From assembly GCF_015265475.1 (NCBI RefSeq), contig NZ_CP054493.1, positions 1 to 64,000 of the forward strand: a DNA stretch of 64,000 nucleotides. The letters are read 5' to 3'. This DNA comes from Candidatus Sulfurimonas marisnigri. Lineage in GTDB: Bacteria; Campylobacterota; Campylobacteria; Campylobacterales; Sulfurimonadaceae. The first letter of the stretch is position 1. Every line of letters begins with the position of its first letter. Under the pieces are notes generated by a model. The model saw only the letters and a program-made list of their open reading frames with translations. It made no database searches and was not told the origin of the DNA. Shown here piece after piece: positions 1 to 11,521 of the stretch. Both the position numbers and the translations under genes were made by a program.

Positions 1-1311
1 GTGAATATAGGTCAAAAAATTTTAGAATTACTAAAAAAAGAGATAACTGAAGTTGAATATAATAGATATATAAAACATTTGACATATGATACAAGAAAAT
101 CTAGCAGTGATTTAGCTATATTTTATGTTCCTAATACTTTAGTTTTAAATTGGATAAAAAATAAATATACTTCTAAAATTGAGCATCTTTTTGAATTAAA
201 TAACAAAGCAAAAGTAACTGTTAAAATAACACTTAAAAATTTTGAAACTAAAACAACAATTAAAAATGAAATTGAAAAAAAACCTACTCAACATTCACTT
301 TTAAACCCTTCTCATACATTTGATAACTTTATGGTTGGTGGTTCTAATCAGTTTGCTTATGCTGCCGTTAAAAGTGTTAGTGAAAAAGCTGGTGAAGTTT
401 ATAATCCACTATTTATATATGGTGGTGTAGGTCTTGGCAAAACTCATCTTATGCAAGCTGCTGGAAATGTTTTTCAAAATCAAGGAAAAGTTGTTATCTA
501 TACAACAGTTGAACAGTTTTTAAACGATTTTATTAGACATTTAAGAAATAAATCAATGCCTTTATTTCAAGAAAAGTATCGTAACTGTGATGTACTTCTT
601 ATTGATGATATTCAATTTTTAAGTAATAAAGACAGTATTCAAGAGGAATTTTTTCACACATTTGAAGCACTTAAAGGTGCTGGAAAACAAATAATTCTTA
701 CAGCAGATAAACATCCTAAAAAAATTGGCGGTTTAGAAGAGAGACTTCAAAGTAGGTTTGAATGGGGCCTAGTTGCTGATATACAACCACCTGAATTAGA
801 AACTAAAATAGCCATAATTAAAAGTAAATGTGAAATAAATAAAGTTGTTCTTACTAATGATATTATAAATTATATTGCTACTGTAATAGAGAGTAATGTT
901 CGTGAAATAGAGGGTATTCTCTCAAAGTTACATGCTTATTCACAACTTATACATGTAGATATAAATTTAGAATTTACAAAAAATGTATTAAAAGACCAAC
1001 TTCAAGAAAATCTTGCAAATTTAACACTAGATACTATTACAAAAAGTGTATCAAAAGATTTAAATATAAAACCAAGTGAAATTCGTTCAAAAGGCAGAAG
1101 TAAAAATTTAGTTTATGCTAGAAGAATAGCTATATATCTTTGTCGCGAGCTAACTCAAAATACTATGCCTCAACTAGCTAAGTATTTTGGCATGAAAGAT
1201 CATACTGCTATTAGTCATACTCTTAAAAAAATAAATGAACTACTTGAAAATGATGAAGATTTTAAAGTAAAAATAGAAGAATTAACTAATAAAATTACTT
1301 CATCTTATTAA
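1..1311 (+). CDS. dnaA: chromosomal replication initiator DnaA
   Basis: Initiator ATPase that binds DnaA boxes, opens the origin and loads the helicase. 436 residues, full length for the family. Seen: N-terminal domain I (about 1-80), short linker, AAA+ domain with Walker A GGVGLGKT (141-148) and Walker B VLLIDD (198-203), and C-terminal domain IV with the DNA-binding signature DHTAISH near 400. It starts with GTG at the first base of the window, so its own promoter and ribosome site lie outside. It is followed by the likely origin region and dnaN, the usual order. Confidence 0.98.
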   Translation: MNIGQKILELLKKEITEVEYNRYIKHLTYDTRKSSSDLAIFYVPNTLVLNWIKNKYTSKIEHLFELNNKAKVTVKITLKNFETKTTIKNEIEKKPTQHSLLNPSHTFDNFMVGGSNQFAYAAVKSVSEKAGEVYNPLFIYGGVGLGKTHLMQAAGNVFQNQGKVVIYTTVEQFLNDFIRHLRNKSMPLFQEKYRNCDVLLIDDIQFLSNKDSIQEEFFHTFEALKGAGKQIILTADKHPKKIGGLEERLQSRFEWGLVADIQPPELETKIAIIKSKCEINKVVLTNDIINYIATVIESNVREIEGILSKLHAYSQLIHVDINLEFTKNVLKDQLQENLANLTLDTITKSVSKDLNIKPSEIRSKGRSKNLVYARRIAIYLCRELTQNTMPQLAKYFGMKDHTAISHTLKKINELLENDEDFKVKIEELTNKITSSY

Positions 1312-1336
1312 AAACTAAAAATTAGTAAAAAAAAGA

Positions 1337-1342
1337 TATAAT
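1337..1342 (+). promoter_or_regulatory. -10 box, probable dnaN promoter
   Basis: TATAAT preceded by an A-rich tract in the dnaA-dnaN gap. Campylobacterota sigma-70 promoters typically show this -10 without a conserved -35. It abuts two candidate DnaA boxes, so DnaA may regulate transcription here (inference). Confidence 0.5.
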
Positions 1343-1344
1343 CT

Positions 1345-1482
1345 TATATGTGAACAGTTGTGAAAAAAGTTATATAGTTTAGCAACTTCTAAACTGCTCT
1401 TAAAATAGGGGTTTAATAGTGATATTCACTTATTCACTTACCACTACTACTAATACTATAATTTTATAATATAAATAGGAAT
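1345..1482 (+). other. candidate replication origin (oriC) region
   Basis: Four 9-mers with the TTCAC core reported for Campylobacterota DnaA boxes: two on the minus strand (1349-1357 and 1359-1367, tgtgaaNNN) and two abutting on the plus strand (ATATTCACT 1422-1430, TTATTCACT 1430-1438). Five bases after the last box, CTA repeats start at 1444 (CTA CTA CTA ATA CTA to 1458). On the minus strand these read 3'-GAT GAT GAT TAT GAT, the DnaA-trio pattern of bacterial unwinding elements. An A/T-only run follows (about 1457-1478). Location beside dnaA and this architecture support an origin; function is inferred. Confidence 0.7.
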
Positions 1483-1486
1483 TCGT

Positions 1487-2554
1487 ATGAAAATAATAAT
1501 ACAAAAATCTATAATAGAAAATATCTTGGTTCATACACAACCATTTTTAGAAAAAAAAGATACTTCTCAAATAACCTCACATATTTTTATGGATGTATCT
1601 AACTCAAAGTTAACTGTTAAAGCAACAGACTATGAGATTGGATTAACAGTATCTACTGATAATATAAATATAATTGGAAATGGCTGCACTACTGCAAACG
1701 GAAAAAAATTTTTAGATATTGTCAGAATTTTAAAAGATGGTGAGATTAATCTAGAAGTTAAAAATGACATGTTATATATTTCGCAATCACACTCTAATTT
1801 TAAACTTCCAACATTTTCATATAATGAGTTTCCAGAATTTCCTAATTATGAGGGTAAACCTCGTATCTCAATAGATTCACAATCTTTAGTAGAATCTTTA
1901 AAAAAAATAACACCATCAATTGACACTAATAATCCTAAGTTTGAATTAAATGGTGCTCTAATAGATATTAAACAAGATACTATAAACTTTGCATCTACAG
2001 ACACAAGAAGATTAGCAGTTGTTAATATAACAAATAATGGCAGTAGTGAATTATCTATAATTCTTCCTAAAAAAGCAATAATAGAAATTCAAAAACTTTT
2101 CTTTGATAATATTGAAATTTATTATGATGAAACTAATTTGATAATTCACTCTAACCAATATACATTCTTTACAAAACTAATAAACGGTAAATTTCCTGAA
2201 TATTCTAGAATAATTCCTAAAGAAATAGCAAATACTATAATATTGCCAAAAGCTATTATGATAGAGTCTATAAAACAAATAACTACTATATCTTCAGATG
2301 TTAAAATAACTTTTTTAAATAATTTAATAACATTTGAATCACTAAGTGACGATAATATAGAAGCAAAAACAGATATAGTTTTTGAGACAGGCTTTACCTC
2401 TCCTTTTACAATTGCAATAAATAGTAAATACCTTTTAGATTTTTTAAATACAATTAATAGTTCTGAATTCAGTATAGGTTTAAATGAAGGTAATTTACCT
2501 TTTATTTTAAGTGATAATAACTTCAGAACTGTTGTTATGCCAATAGTGATATAA
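1487..2554 (+). CDS. dnaN: DNA polymerase III beta sliding clamp
   Basis: Ring-shaped clamp that tethers DNA polymerase III to template. 355 residues, near the usual length of about 360-375, with three repeated clamp folds (roughly 1-115, 116-235, 236-355). The C-terminus (RTVVMPIVI) resembles the family ending that lines the partner-binding pocket. The start ATG at 1487 follows AGGAATTCGT, a reasonable ribosome site. It lies downstream of the candidate origin and is followed by a strong hairpin, so it may be a single-gene transcript. Confidence 0.97.
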   Translation: MKIIIQKSIIENILVHTQPFLEKKDTSQITSHIFMDVSNSKLTVKATDYEIGLTVSTDNINIIGNGCTTANGKKFLDIVRILKDGEINLEVKNDMLYISQSHSNFKLPTFSYNEFPEFPNYEGKPRISIDSQSLVESLKKITPSIDTNNPKFELNGALIDIKQDTINFASTDTRRLAVVNITNNGSSELSIILPKKAIIEIQKLFFDNIEIYYDETNLIIHSNQYTFFTKLINGKFPEYSRIIPKEIANTIILPKAIMIESIKQITTISSDVKITFLNNLITFESLSDDNIEAKTDIVFETGFTSPFTIAINSKYLLDFLNTINSSEFSIGLNEGNLPFILSDNNFRTVVMPIVI

Positions 2555-2568
2555 TTCTTATATAAATT

Positions 2569-2600
2569 AAAAATTATTTCATATTAATGAAATAATTTTT
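2569..2600 (+). terminator. hairpin terminator after dnaN
   Basis: Perfect 14-bp inverted repeat (AAAAATTATTTCAT and its complement) with a 4-base loop ATTA, followed by T-rich sequence. It sits 14 bases after the dnaN stop and well before gyrB. Its A/T arms also give a T tract on the minus strand. Confidence 0.7.
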
Positions 2601-2643
2601 TTATCCTTTTGTAAATAATCAGCAAAAAACTTATTTTTAGTAA

Positions 2644-5010
<2,367 letters not shown>

Positions 5011-5017
5011 AAATATA

Positions 5018-6418
5018 ATGTTACTTCCACAAACAAAAGAGAGAGAATACCGTTTTAAGTTAGCACTTAGAATGGTACTTCCTATTTTTACTCTAGTTAT
5101 TGCTCTTATTTTTCATACATTTATAACAAGTAGTGAAAGTTTAAATAGCTCTTTTTATATTGAATCAATTTTAGTTTTAGTATTTAGTATTTACTTTATT
5201 TTTTATCTTATATATAAAGGTTTTGATACTAAAATAACTGATAGTGTATCAAAGGTATTTACAAGAGAATATTTATATAAATATTTAAAAAAAGAACTTA
5301 AAGATAATAAAAACTATACGCTTGTACTTATAAGTATAGACAACTTAAATGAGATAAACAGCCGTTATGGTATAAAAAATGGTGATAAAGTACTTTTTGA
5401 AGTTGCAAAATGGATAGGCGAATATTTTAAAACTAAAGAGATAATAAATTTTCCACTTGGACATATAAAAGGTGGTGATTTTATAATTGGGCTTAAGGGC
5501 AATAAAGCAAACTATAAAACAAGATTAGAGCTTATGTTTTTAAAGGCTGATGAACTTAAGGTAGATGATATTGAAGTTCAAATATCAGGAGCTATAAATG
5601 ATAATAGTCTATCTAGTGATATTTATTATCTTATAGAAAATCTTTTTGAATTACAAAATCATAATCAAAATTATAAACTTGTAGCAAATTTAGATGATGA
5701 GATGAACCCGAGTGAGTTAGAATCACATGTTATAAATGCAATAAAAAAAAGAGATTTTGAACTAATGACTCAAGATGTATTTGAAAAAGATTCTGTAATA
5801 ATAAATGAGTGCTTTATAAAGTTAAAAACTCAAAACTCAAAACTTATTCATCCAAAAAAATATATGAAAGTTTTGGATAAACTTAGACTTATGGTTGATT
5901 ATGATTTGATGATTTTAGAAGAAAATATAAAAAATTGTAAAGCATCTAATAGAGATATATTTGCTATACCAATATCACCAACTTCTATTAGAAACCAATT
6001 TTTTTTAACTAGAGTAAAAGAGCTTATTAATGGTAATTCTAATGCCAAGAATAGAATAATATTTTTACTTAGTGAAAAAGAATATTATTCTAGAATTGAA
6101 AAATATAATATGATTTTACAATCATTAAGAAAAATAGGGATAAAAATAGCAATTGATAGACTTGGATCTATTCACACAAGTTTTTTATATCTTAGAGATT
6201 TAGATATTGATATGGTTAGATTTGATAGTTATTATACTAAAGATATAAATGAAAATAAAAATAAAAGTGTAATAAATGGTTTTAATATAATGGCACATCA
6301 AAAAGGTGTTAAAACTTGGATTAAAATGGTTGAAAATGAAGATGAATATAACTTGTCAAAAGAGTTAGATATTGATTATATGCAAGGTAAATACATTGCA
6401 TCTTTAAAAAAATTATAA
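5018..6418 (+). CDS. membrane GGDEF/EAL-like protein, both domains degenerate
   Basis: 466 residues. Two hydrophobic helices (about 20-38 and 50-70), then a GGDEF-like domain with its signature altered to GGDF (in GHIKGGDFIIGL), then an EAL-like region from about 230 in which I cannot find the catalytic E-A-L or the metal-binding acids. This suggests a c-di-GMP binding or structural role rather than synthesis or breakdown (inference). The ATG lies 7 bases after gyrB with a poor ribosome site, so translation may depend on gyrB. Domain family confident, activity unknown. Confidence 0.7.
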   Translation: MLLPQTKEREYRFKLALRMVLPIFTLVIALIFHTFITSSESLNSSFYIESILVLVFSIYFIFYLIYKGFDTKITDSVSKVFTREYLYKYLKKELKDNKNYTLVLISIDNLNEINSRYGIKNGDKVLFEVAKWIGEYFKTKEIINFPLGHIKGGDFIIGLKGNKANYKTRLELMFLKADELKVDDIEVQISGAINDNSLSSDIYYLIENLFELQNHNQNYKLVANLDDEMNPSELESHVINAIKKRDFELMTQDVFEKDSVIINECFIKLKTQNSKLIHPKKYMKVLDKLRLMVDYDLMILEENIKNCKASNRDIFAIPISPTSIRNQFFLTRVKELINGNSNAKNRIIFLLSEKEYYSRIEKYNMILQSLRKIGIKIAIDRLGSIHTSFLYLRDLDIDMVRFDSYYTKDINENKNKSVINGFNIMAHQKGVKTWIKMVENEDEYNLSKELDIDYMQGKYIASLKKL

Positions 6419-6431
6419 ATTAAGGACTAAA

Positions 6432-6809
6432 ATGAAATATGGCGAAAAAATAGTTAATGAGTTTGATGTAGATAAAGATTTGGAAATTTGGCCAAATGAA
6501 CACAAGAGGAATTATTTAATAAAAATGACACTTCCAGAGTTTTCTTGCCTTTGCCCAAGAAGTGGATATCCTGATTATGCTACTATTTATCTTGAATATA
6601 CACCAAATGAGTGGGTTATAGAGTTAAAAGCTATAAAATTATATATTAATTCATTTAGAGATAAACATGTATCGCATGAAAATAGTGCAAATGAAATTTA
6701 TGAACTGCTTGATAGAAAATTAAAACCAAAATATATGAAAGTTATTGCCGATTATAACCCTCGTGGTAATGTTCATACTGTTATAGAAATTGATAGTTCT
6801 AAACTTTAA
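6432..6809 (+). CDS. queF: NADPH-dependent preQ0 reductase QueF
   Basis: Reduces 7-cyano-7-deazaguanine to the 7-aminomethyl form in queuosine tRNA modification. 125 residues, the short single-domain type. Seen: nucleophile Cys41 in CLCPRSG, the acid Asp48 in YPDYATI, and the family motif ELKAIKLYINSFRDKHVSHEN region that binds NADPH. Start ATG at 6432 follows AAGGAC. The 3' end overlaps the convergent CCA-adding enzyme gene by 11 bases. Confidence 0.95.
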   Translation: MKYGEKIVNEFDVDKDLEIWPNEHKRNYLIKMTLPEFSCLCPRSGYPDYATIYLEYTPNEWVIELKAIKLYINSFRDKHVSHENSANEIYELLDRKLKPKYMKVIADYNPRGNVHTVIEIDSSKL

Positions 6810-8067
6810 TTTCTTTAGAAAGTTTTAAATACTTTTTTAACCAAACTATAGCTCCATTACGAGTAGTAAACTCACAACTCATTTGAGCTTCATATGCATC
6901 ATCTAAAATTTTTGAAAATTCTGGAGACGGTTTAATTTTAAAATTCAAAATATCCTTCCCTTTTAAAAGAGGAGGGAGTTTTTCTTTTAATATATTTAAC
7001 TCTTTAGCCCTTTTATAAATAGCATCACCAGCTTCATATATATTAGAACTATTTTTAGTAAAATATATTGCACTGCTTAAAATCAAAAGCTCTTCAATTT
7101 TCACTTCTGTAGCTAATTTATATAGTTTATAATTATCTATATTAGAATTAAATATTTCATTAATTTTATTATGATTTTTTATAAGAGGTAAAACTCTATT
7201 AAGTAATTCTTTTTCATTTGTAAGATTTTGTATAAAATATGTCGCTTGTTTATCATTATAATCAAAACACAAAGCGGCTAACATCAATACAGTGTTAGTT
7301 GCTGAATTAGTTGTTAGTTGTTTTGATATTTCATCTAATATATAAATATTACTTGTATAAATATTAGTACCGAATTTTTTTAAAAGTTCAAAGCCGATAG
7401 AAGGTCTATTAGATTTTAGAACAAGTTTTTTAATTTCCTCAAAAATTCTCTCTTTTGGTAATTCATTTAGAAGTTGATTACTAACCATATCTTTGCAAAG
7501 TTCAAATAGTTTTTTATCTATGCTAAGTTCAAATCTTCCGCAAAACTGTGCTGCTCTTAGAACCCTAAGTGGATCTTCGATAAAACTATCTTCATTTACA
7601 ACCCTTAATATTTTATTTTTTAAATCTACTAAACCATTAAATGGATCAAGCAATATTTTGTTTTTTACATCATAACCAATAGCATTTATTGTAAAATCTC
7701 TTCTGCTTGCTGCAGTTTTAAAATCTAAATTTGGGTTAATTTCTATTTGAAATCCGCGATGTCCAATATTATTTTTATTATCAACTCTTGGAAATGAAAA
7801 GTCTAAATCATACCCTTCATAATGTAGTTTACATACTCCAAAACTCTTACCAACACTATTAACGCTTCCGAACTCTTCCAATAACTCTTCTAATTTTGAA
7901 AATGATGATATGCCATATATCTCTATATCAATATCTTTGGAATTTAAACCTAATATTTTATCTCTAATAAATCCACCAACCAGTATAGGTAAAGCGTTAT
8001 AATTATAAAGTTTATCAAATATAAAATCTAATTTTTTTGGATAATTTATCATTAATATCTTTTTCAT
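6799..8067 (-). CDS. cca: CCA tRNA nucleotidyltransferase
   Basis: Adds or repairs the 3' CCA of tRNA. 422 residues. The class II nucleotidyltransferase head shows GG (31-32) FIRD and the metal acids in KDIDIEIYG (Asp45, Asp47), followed by RRDFTINAIGYD and the RNA-binding neck EDPLRVLRAAQF. The helical body is poorly conserved, as usual. From sequence alone I cannot separate CCA-adding from A-adding or polyA polymerase activity, but it is the only such gene in the window. Its 3' end overlaps queF. Confidence 0.9.
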   Translation of the reverse strand: MKKILMINYPKKLDFIFDKLYNYNALPILVGGFIRDKILGLNSKDIDIEIYGISSFSKLEELLEEFGSVNSVGKSFGVCKLHYEGYDLDFSFPRVDNKNNIGHRGFQIEINPNLDFKTAASRRDFTINAIGYDVKNKILLDPFNGLVDLKNKILRVVNEDSFIEDPLRVLRAAQFCGRFELSIDKKLFELCKDMVSNQLLNELPKERIFEEIKKLVLKSNRPSIGFELLKKFGTNIYTSNIYILDEISKQLTTNSATNTVLMLAALCFDYNDKQATYFIQNLTNEKELLNRVLPLIKNHNKINEIFNSNIDNYKLYKLATEVKIEELLILSSAIYFTKNSSNIYEAGDAIYKRAKELNILKEKLPPLLKGKDILNFKIKPSPEFSKILDDAYEAQMSCEFTTRNGAIVWLKKYLKLSKEIKV

Positions 8068-8120
8068 TAGTTTGACAAAAGTATATCATGTATTTTACTT
8101 CCTTATAACATTTATTTGGG

Positions 8121-8126
8121 TATAAT
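8121..8126 (+). promoter_or_regulatory. -10 box of typA promoter
   Basis: TATAAT directly preceded by TTTATTTGGG, in the divergent gap between cca and typA, about 80 bases before the typA start. Confidence 0.6.
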
Positions 8127-8205
8127 CGCGAAAAATTTTCCCATATTTAATAAAGTGTTTATTGCTTATCGATAAAATTTGGGAATTATACATGGAGAAA
8201 AATTA

Positions 8206-10008
8206 ATGCAAAAGATTAGAAATATTGCGGTTATCGCTCACGTTGACCACGGTAAAACAACACTAGTTGACGGATTGTTAGAACAATCAGGTACATATGG
8301 TGCTCATGAAGCACACGCTGAGAGAGCAATGGATAGTAATGATTTAGAAAAAGAGCGTGGAATCACGATTCTTTCTAAAAATACTGCTATTCGTTACAAA
8401 GATTTCAAGATTAACATTATTGACACTCCGGGTCACGCTGACTTCGGTGGAGAAGTTGAACGTGTTCTTAAGATGGTTGATGGTGTTTTAGTTCTTGTTG
8501 ATGCCTATGAGGGTGTTATGCCTCAAACTAAGTTTGTTGTAAAGAAAATGTTAGCACTTGGTAAAAAACCAATTGTTGTTATTAATAAAATCGATAAGCC
8601 TTCTGCTGATCCAGAGCGTGTTGTTGATGAGATGTTTGACCTATTTGCTGCAATGGATGCAACGGATGATCAACAAGATTTTCCAATTATTTATGCTGCT
8701 GCCCGTGATGGTATGGCTAAAATTGATATGAGTGATCCAGATGGTGATTTCCAATGTATTTTCGATGCAATTTTAGAGCATGTTCCTGAGCCTATTGGAG
8801 ACAGAGAGAATCATACTCAAGCACAGGTATTTACACTTGATTATGATAATTATGTTGGTAAGATAGGTATTTCTCGTATCTTCAACGGTGTTGTAAGAAA
8901 AGGTGATAACATTATGCTTGCAAAAGCTGATGGTGAGTTAGTTAAAGGTAAGATTTCTAAGCTTATTGGTTTCCTTGGTCTTAATCGTATGGAAATTCAA
9001 GAAGCTGAAGCTGGTGATATTGTTGCTTTTGCAGGAATGGAAACTGTTGATGTTGGAGATACTATTTGTGATCCAGCTAACCCAATGCCACTTGACCCAA
9101 TGCACATCGAAGAGCCGACACTAACGGTTGTTTTTGCAGTAAATGATTCTCCACTTGCTGGTCAAGAGGGAAAACACGTTACTTCAAACAAACTTCGTGA
9201 GAGACTTGAATTTGAAATGAATACAAATGTTGCAATGAAGCTTGAAGTTGTAGGAGAAGGTAAATTTAAAGTTTCAGGTCGTGGTGAGCTTCAGATTACT
9301 GTACTTGCTGAAAATATGCGTCGTGAAAATTTTGAGTTTAGTATCTCTCGTCCAGAAGTTATCGTTAAAGAGATAGAGGGTGTTAAATGTGAACCATTTG
9401 AGCACCTAGTTATCGATGTTCCTGAAGAATTATCTGGTGGGGTTATTGAGCGTCTTGGTAAAAGAAAAGCTGAGATGAAATCAATGCTTCCAATGGGTCA
9501 GGGCTTCCAAAGAATTGAGTTTGAAATTCCTGCTCGTGCACTTATCGGTTTCCGTGGTCAATTCTTAACAGATACTAAGGGTGAGGGTATTATGAATCAC
9601 TCTTTCTTAGAGTTTCGCCCTTATTCTGGAACTGTTGAATCAAGAACTTATGGTGCATTAATCTCTATGACTCCAGGTTCTACTTTAGCATTCTCTCTAT
9701 TTGGTATTCAAGACCGTGGTGTTCTTTTCATCGGTGTCCAAACTGAAGTTTATGAAGGTATGATTATTGGTGAACACTCACGTTCAAATGATTTAGTTGT
9801 TAACCCTATCAAAGGTAAGGCACAATCAAATGTACGTTCATCAGGTGCTGATGAAGCTATTAAGCTTATTCCACCTCGTGACATGTCTCTAGAGCGTGCA
9901 CTAGAGTGGATTGAAGATGATGAACTTCTTGAAATAACTCCTAAATCTGTTCGTATTCGTAAAAAATTCTTAACTGAAGCAGAGAGAAAAAGACACTCTC
10001 GCAAATAA
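8206..10008 (+). CDS. typA: ribosome-associated GTPase TypA/BipA
   Basis: Translational GTPase acting on the ribosome in assembly and stress or cold adaptation. 600 residues from the ATG at 8206, which has GGAGAAAA just upstream; an in-frame TTG at 8179 would add nine residues and is less likely. Seen: P-loop [18 protein letters not shown] (G3), NKIDKP (G4), EF-Tu domain II, EF-G-like domains III and V, and the TypA-specific C-terminus ending in a basic tail. Transcribed alone from the TATAAT upstream. Confidence 0.96.
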   Translation: MQKIRNIAVIAHVDHGKTTLVDGLLEQSGTYGAHEAHAERAMDSNDLEKERGITILSKNTAIRYKDFKINIIDTPGHADFGGEVERVLKMVDGVLVLVDAYEGVMPQTKFVVKKMLALGKKPIVVINKIDKPSADPERVVDEMFDLFAAMDATDDQQDFPIIYAAARDGMAKIDMSDPDGDFQCIFDAILEHVPEPIGDRENHTQAQVFTLDYDNYVGKIGISRIFNGVVRKGDNIMLAKADGELVKGKISKLIGFLGLNRMEIQEAEAGDIVAFAGMETVDVGDTICDPANPMPLDPMHIEEPTLTVVFAVNDSPLAGQEGKHVTSNKLRERLEFEMNTNVAMKLEVVGEGKFKVSGRGELQITVLAENMRRENFEFSISRPEVIVKEIEGVKCEPFEHLVIDVPEELSGGVIERLGKRKAEMKSMLPMGQGFQRIEFEIPARALIGFRGQFLTDTKGEGIMNHSFLEFRPYSGTVESRTYGALISMTPGSTLAFSLFGIQDRGVLFIGVQTEVYEGMIIGEHSRSNDLVVNPIKGKAQSNVRSSGADEAIKLIPPRDMSLERALEWIEDDELLEITPKSVRIRKKFLTEAERKRHSRK

Positions 10009-10044
10009 TAGTAGTTTTTACGCTCCCTACTCAATAAATTAATA

Positions 10045-10078
10045 TTTTCACATATGCAATATTTAGCATATGTGAAAA
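10045..10078 (+). terminator. 13-bp perfect hairpin after typA
   Basis: Inverted repeat TTTTCACATATGC / GCATATGTGAAAA with an 8-base loop. No long T run follows on the plus strand, so it may terminate weakly or protect the mRNA end. Confidence 0.5.
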
Positions 10079-10158
10079 CTTATCATTTAATAAACTTTCA
10101 TAAATTTTAATTATTATAAATATGATATACTTTTATAAAATAGTTAAAAGGATGAATA

Positions 10159-10431
10159 GTGGATGATTTAATATACCCAGCTTCTTTATTTGCAATTGCT
10201 ATAACTGCCTTTAGTTTCTATCAGAGTGGCAATACTAAATTTGCTTTCTTTATATTAGCCATTGGTGTTTATATTATATACTCTCATGAAACAGGGAATA
10301 CAGCAACAGATTTCAAAAATGATATGGTTATTTCCATAGATAACAAAGCCGCAGATTTTAGTAAATCTAGCGGCACTGGCAAATACGATGCTAGTGAGGC
10401 GGTAAAGTTTTTAGATAAAGAGAAGAAATAA
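10159..10431 (+). CDS. small membrane protein, unknown
   Basis: 90 residues starting at GTG with AAAAGGA seven bases upstream and a candidate TATACT -10 at 10126-10131. Two hydrophobic helices (about 5-20 and 28-44) are followed by a polar tail rich in Lys, Asp and Ser. I do not recognise the family. It lies between typA and the convergent msrAB, with no operon partner. Coding potential is supported by promoter, ribosome site and clean membrane-protein composition. Confidence 0.6.
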   Translation: MDDLIYPASLFAIAITAFSFYQSGNTKFAFFILAIGVYIIYSHETGNTATDFKNDMVISIDNKAADFSKSSGTGKYDASEAVKFLDKEKK

Positions 10432-10450
10432 TTAATTATTATTTCTTCTT

Positions 10451-11377
10451 CTAAAACCTTTTTCTATAACCATGGCAATATGGTTTAGTCCCTTTTTTGT
10501 TGTAATAATTTTGATGATCTTCTTCAGCCTTATAAAACTCTTGCTTGTCTAATATCTTTGTAGCAATATTAAAACCATTCTTCTCAAGTTGAGAAATAAG
10601 CTCTCTTATTGTATTTTTTTCATTTTCATTATTCACAAAAACTGCCGAGAGGTACTGCTCTCCTATATCTGGTCCCTGGCCATTAGCTTGAGTCGGATCG
10701 TGAATTTCAAAAAAAGTTTTTGCAATCATTTTATAAGATATTTTAGAACTGTCATATATTACTTCAACAGCCTCAAGATGACCTGTATTAGAGCGAACTA
10801 CCTCATAATAGCTTGGGTTTTTTACATGTCCACCCATAAAACCAGAATGAACCTCTTTTACACCATCTAGTTTTTCCAAGTAGTATTCAACTCCCCAGAA
10901 GCAACCACCAGCAAAATAAGCTTTTGATAGATTGTCTACTTTAGCATCCTGCTTTTTATTAAACTCCAATGAGATTGAATTTACACAGTGCCTAGTGTTT
11001 TTATCAGTATAGCCCTCACCTTCAAAAACATGTCCTAAGTGTCCTCCACATTTTGCACAAACTATTTCAACGCGTCTTCCATCAGCATCGGGAACTCTTT
11101 TCACAGAGCCGGGAATTGCGTCATCGAAACTTGGCCATCCACAATTGGATTTAAATTTATCATCAGATTTGTAAAGTGGTGTCTCGCATATCTTACATGA
11201 ATAAACACCACTTTCTGTTATATCAGTATATTTTCCAACAAAAGGTCTTTGCGTCCCTTTATTTAAAAGTACATATTTTTCTTCATCACTAAGCTGTTCT
11301 ATCTTGCCCTTCCAGGGTTTTAAATCCATTGCATTCATTGTTGTAATTAAAAGTATGAAAGATATAAAAAGTTTCAT
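10451..11377 (-). CDS. msrAB: periplasmic methionine sulfoxide reductase MsrB-MsrA fusion
   Basis: Reduces both stereoisomers of methionine sulfoxide in oxidised proteins. 308 residues: signal peptide (1 to about 16), MsrB domain (about 20-145) with zinc pairs CKIC and CAKC and the catalytic RHCVNS, then MsrA domain (about 150-308) with GCFWG. The fusion order is B then A, opposite to the A-B order of some fusions. Signal peptide implies export, so this protects envelope proteins. It stands alone between the small membrane gene and nrdB. Electron donor not seen nearby. Confidence 0.95.
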   Translation of the reverse strand: MKLFISFILLITTMNAMDLKPWKGKIEQLSDEEKYVLLNKGTQRPFVGKYTDITESGVYSCKICETPLYKSDDKFKSNCGWPSFDDAIPGSVKRVPDADGRRVEIVCAKCGGHLGHVFEGEGYTDKNTRHCVNSISLEFNKKQDAKVDNLSKAYFAGGCFWGVEYYLEKLDGVKEVHSGFMGGHVKNPSYYEVVRSNTGHLEAVEVIYDSSKISYKMIAKTFFEIHDPTQANGQGPDIGEQYLSAVFVNNENEKNTIRELISQLEKNGFNIATKILDKQEFYKAEEDHQNYYNKKGTKPYCHGYRKRF

Positions 11378-11489
11378 ACGTTATCCTTTATAATAATTTA
11401 TGGGACAATTATAAGAGAATATTGTTTTATTAAAGTATGGTTTTCAAATTTGTCACAAATATGTAAAGTTAAATTTATATAGAGATGGC

Positions 11490-11495
11490 TATAAT
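11490..11495 (+). promoter_or_regulatory. -10 box of nrdB promoter
   Basis: TATAAT 26 bases before the nrdB start, preceded by T-rich sequence, in the divergent gap with msrAB. Confidence 0.6.
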
Positions 11496-11521
11496 CGTAC
11501 ACTAAAATTTAAGGGTGTGAG

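Noticed and set aside
9750-10034. Minus-strand frame over the end of typA
   Set aside because: Ser/Arg-rich shadow frame with no support, overlapping a highly conserved gene.
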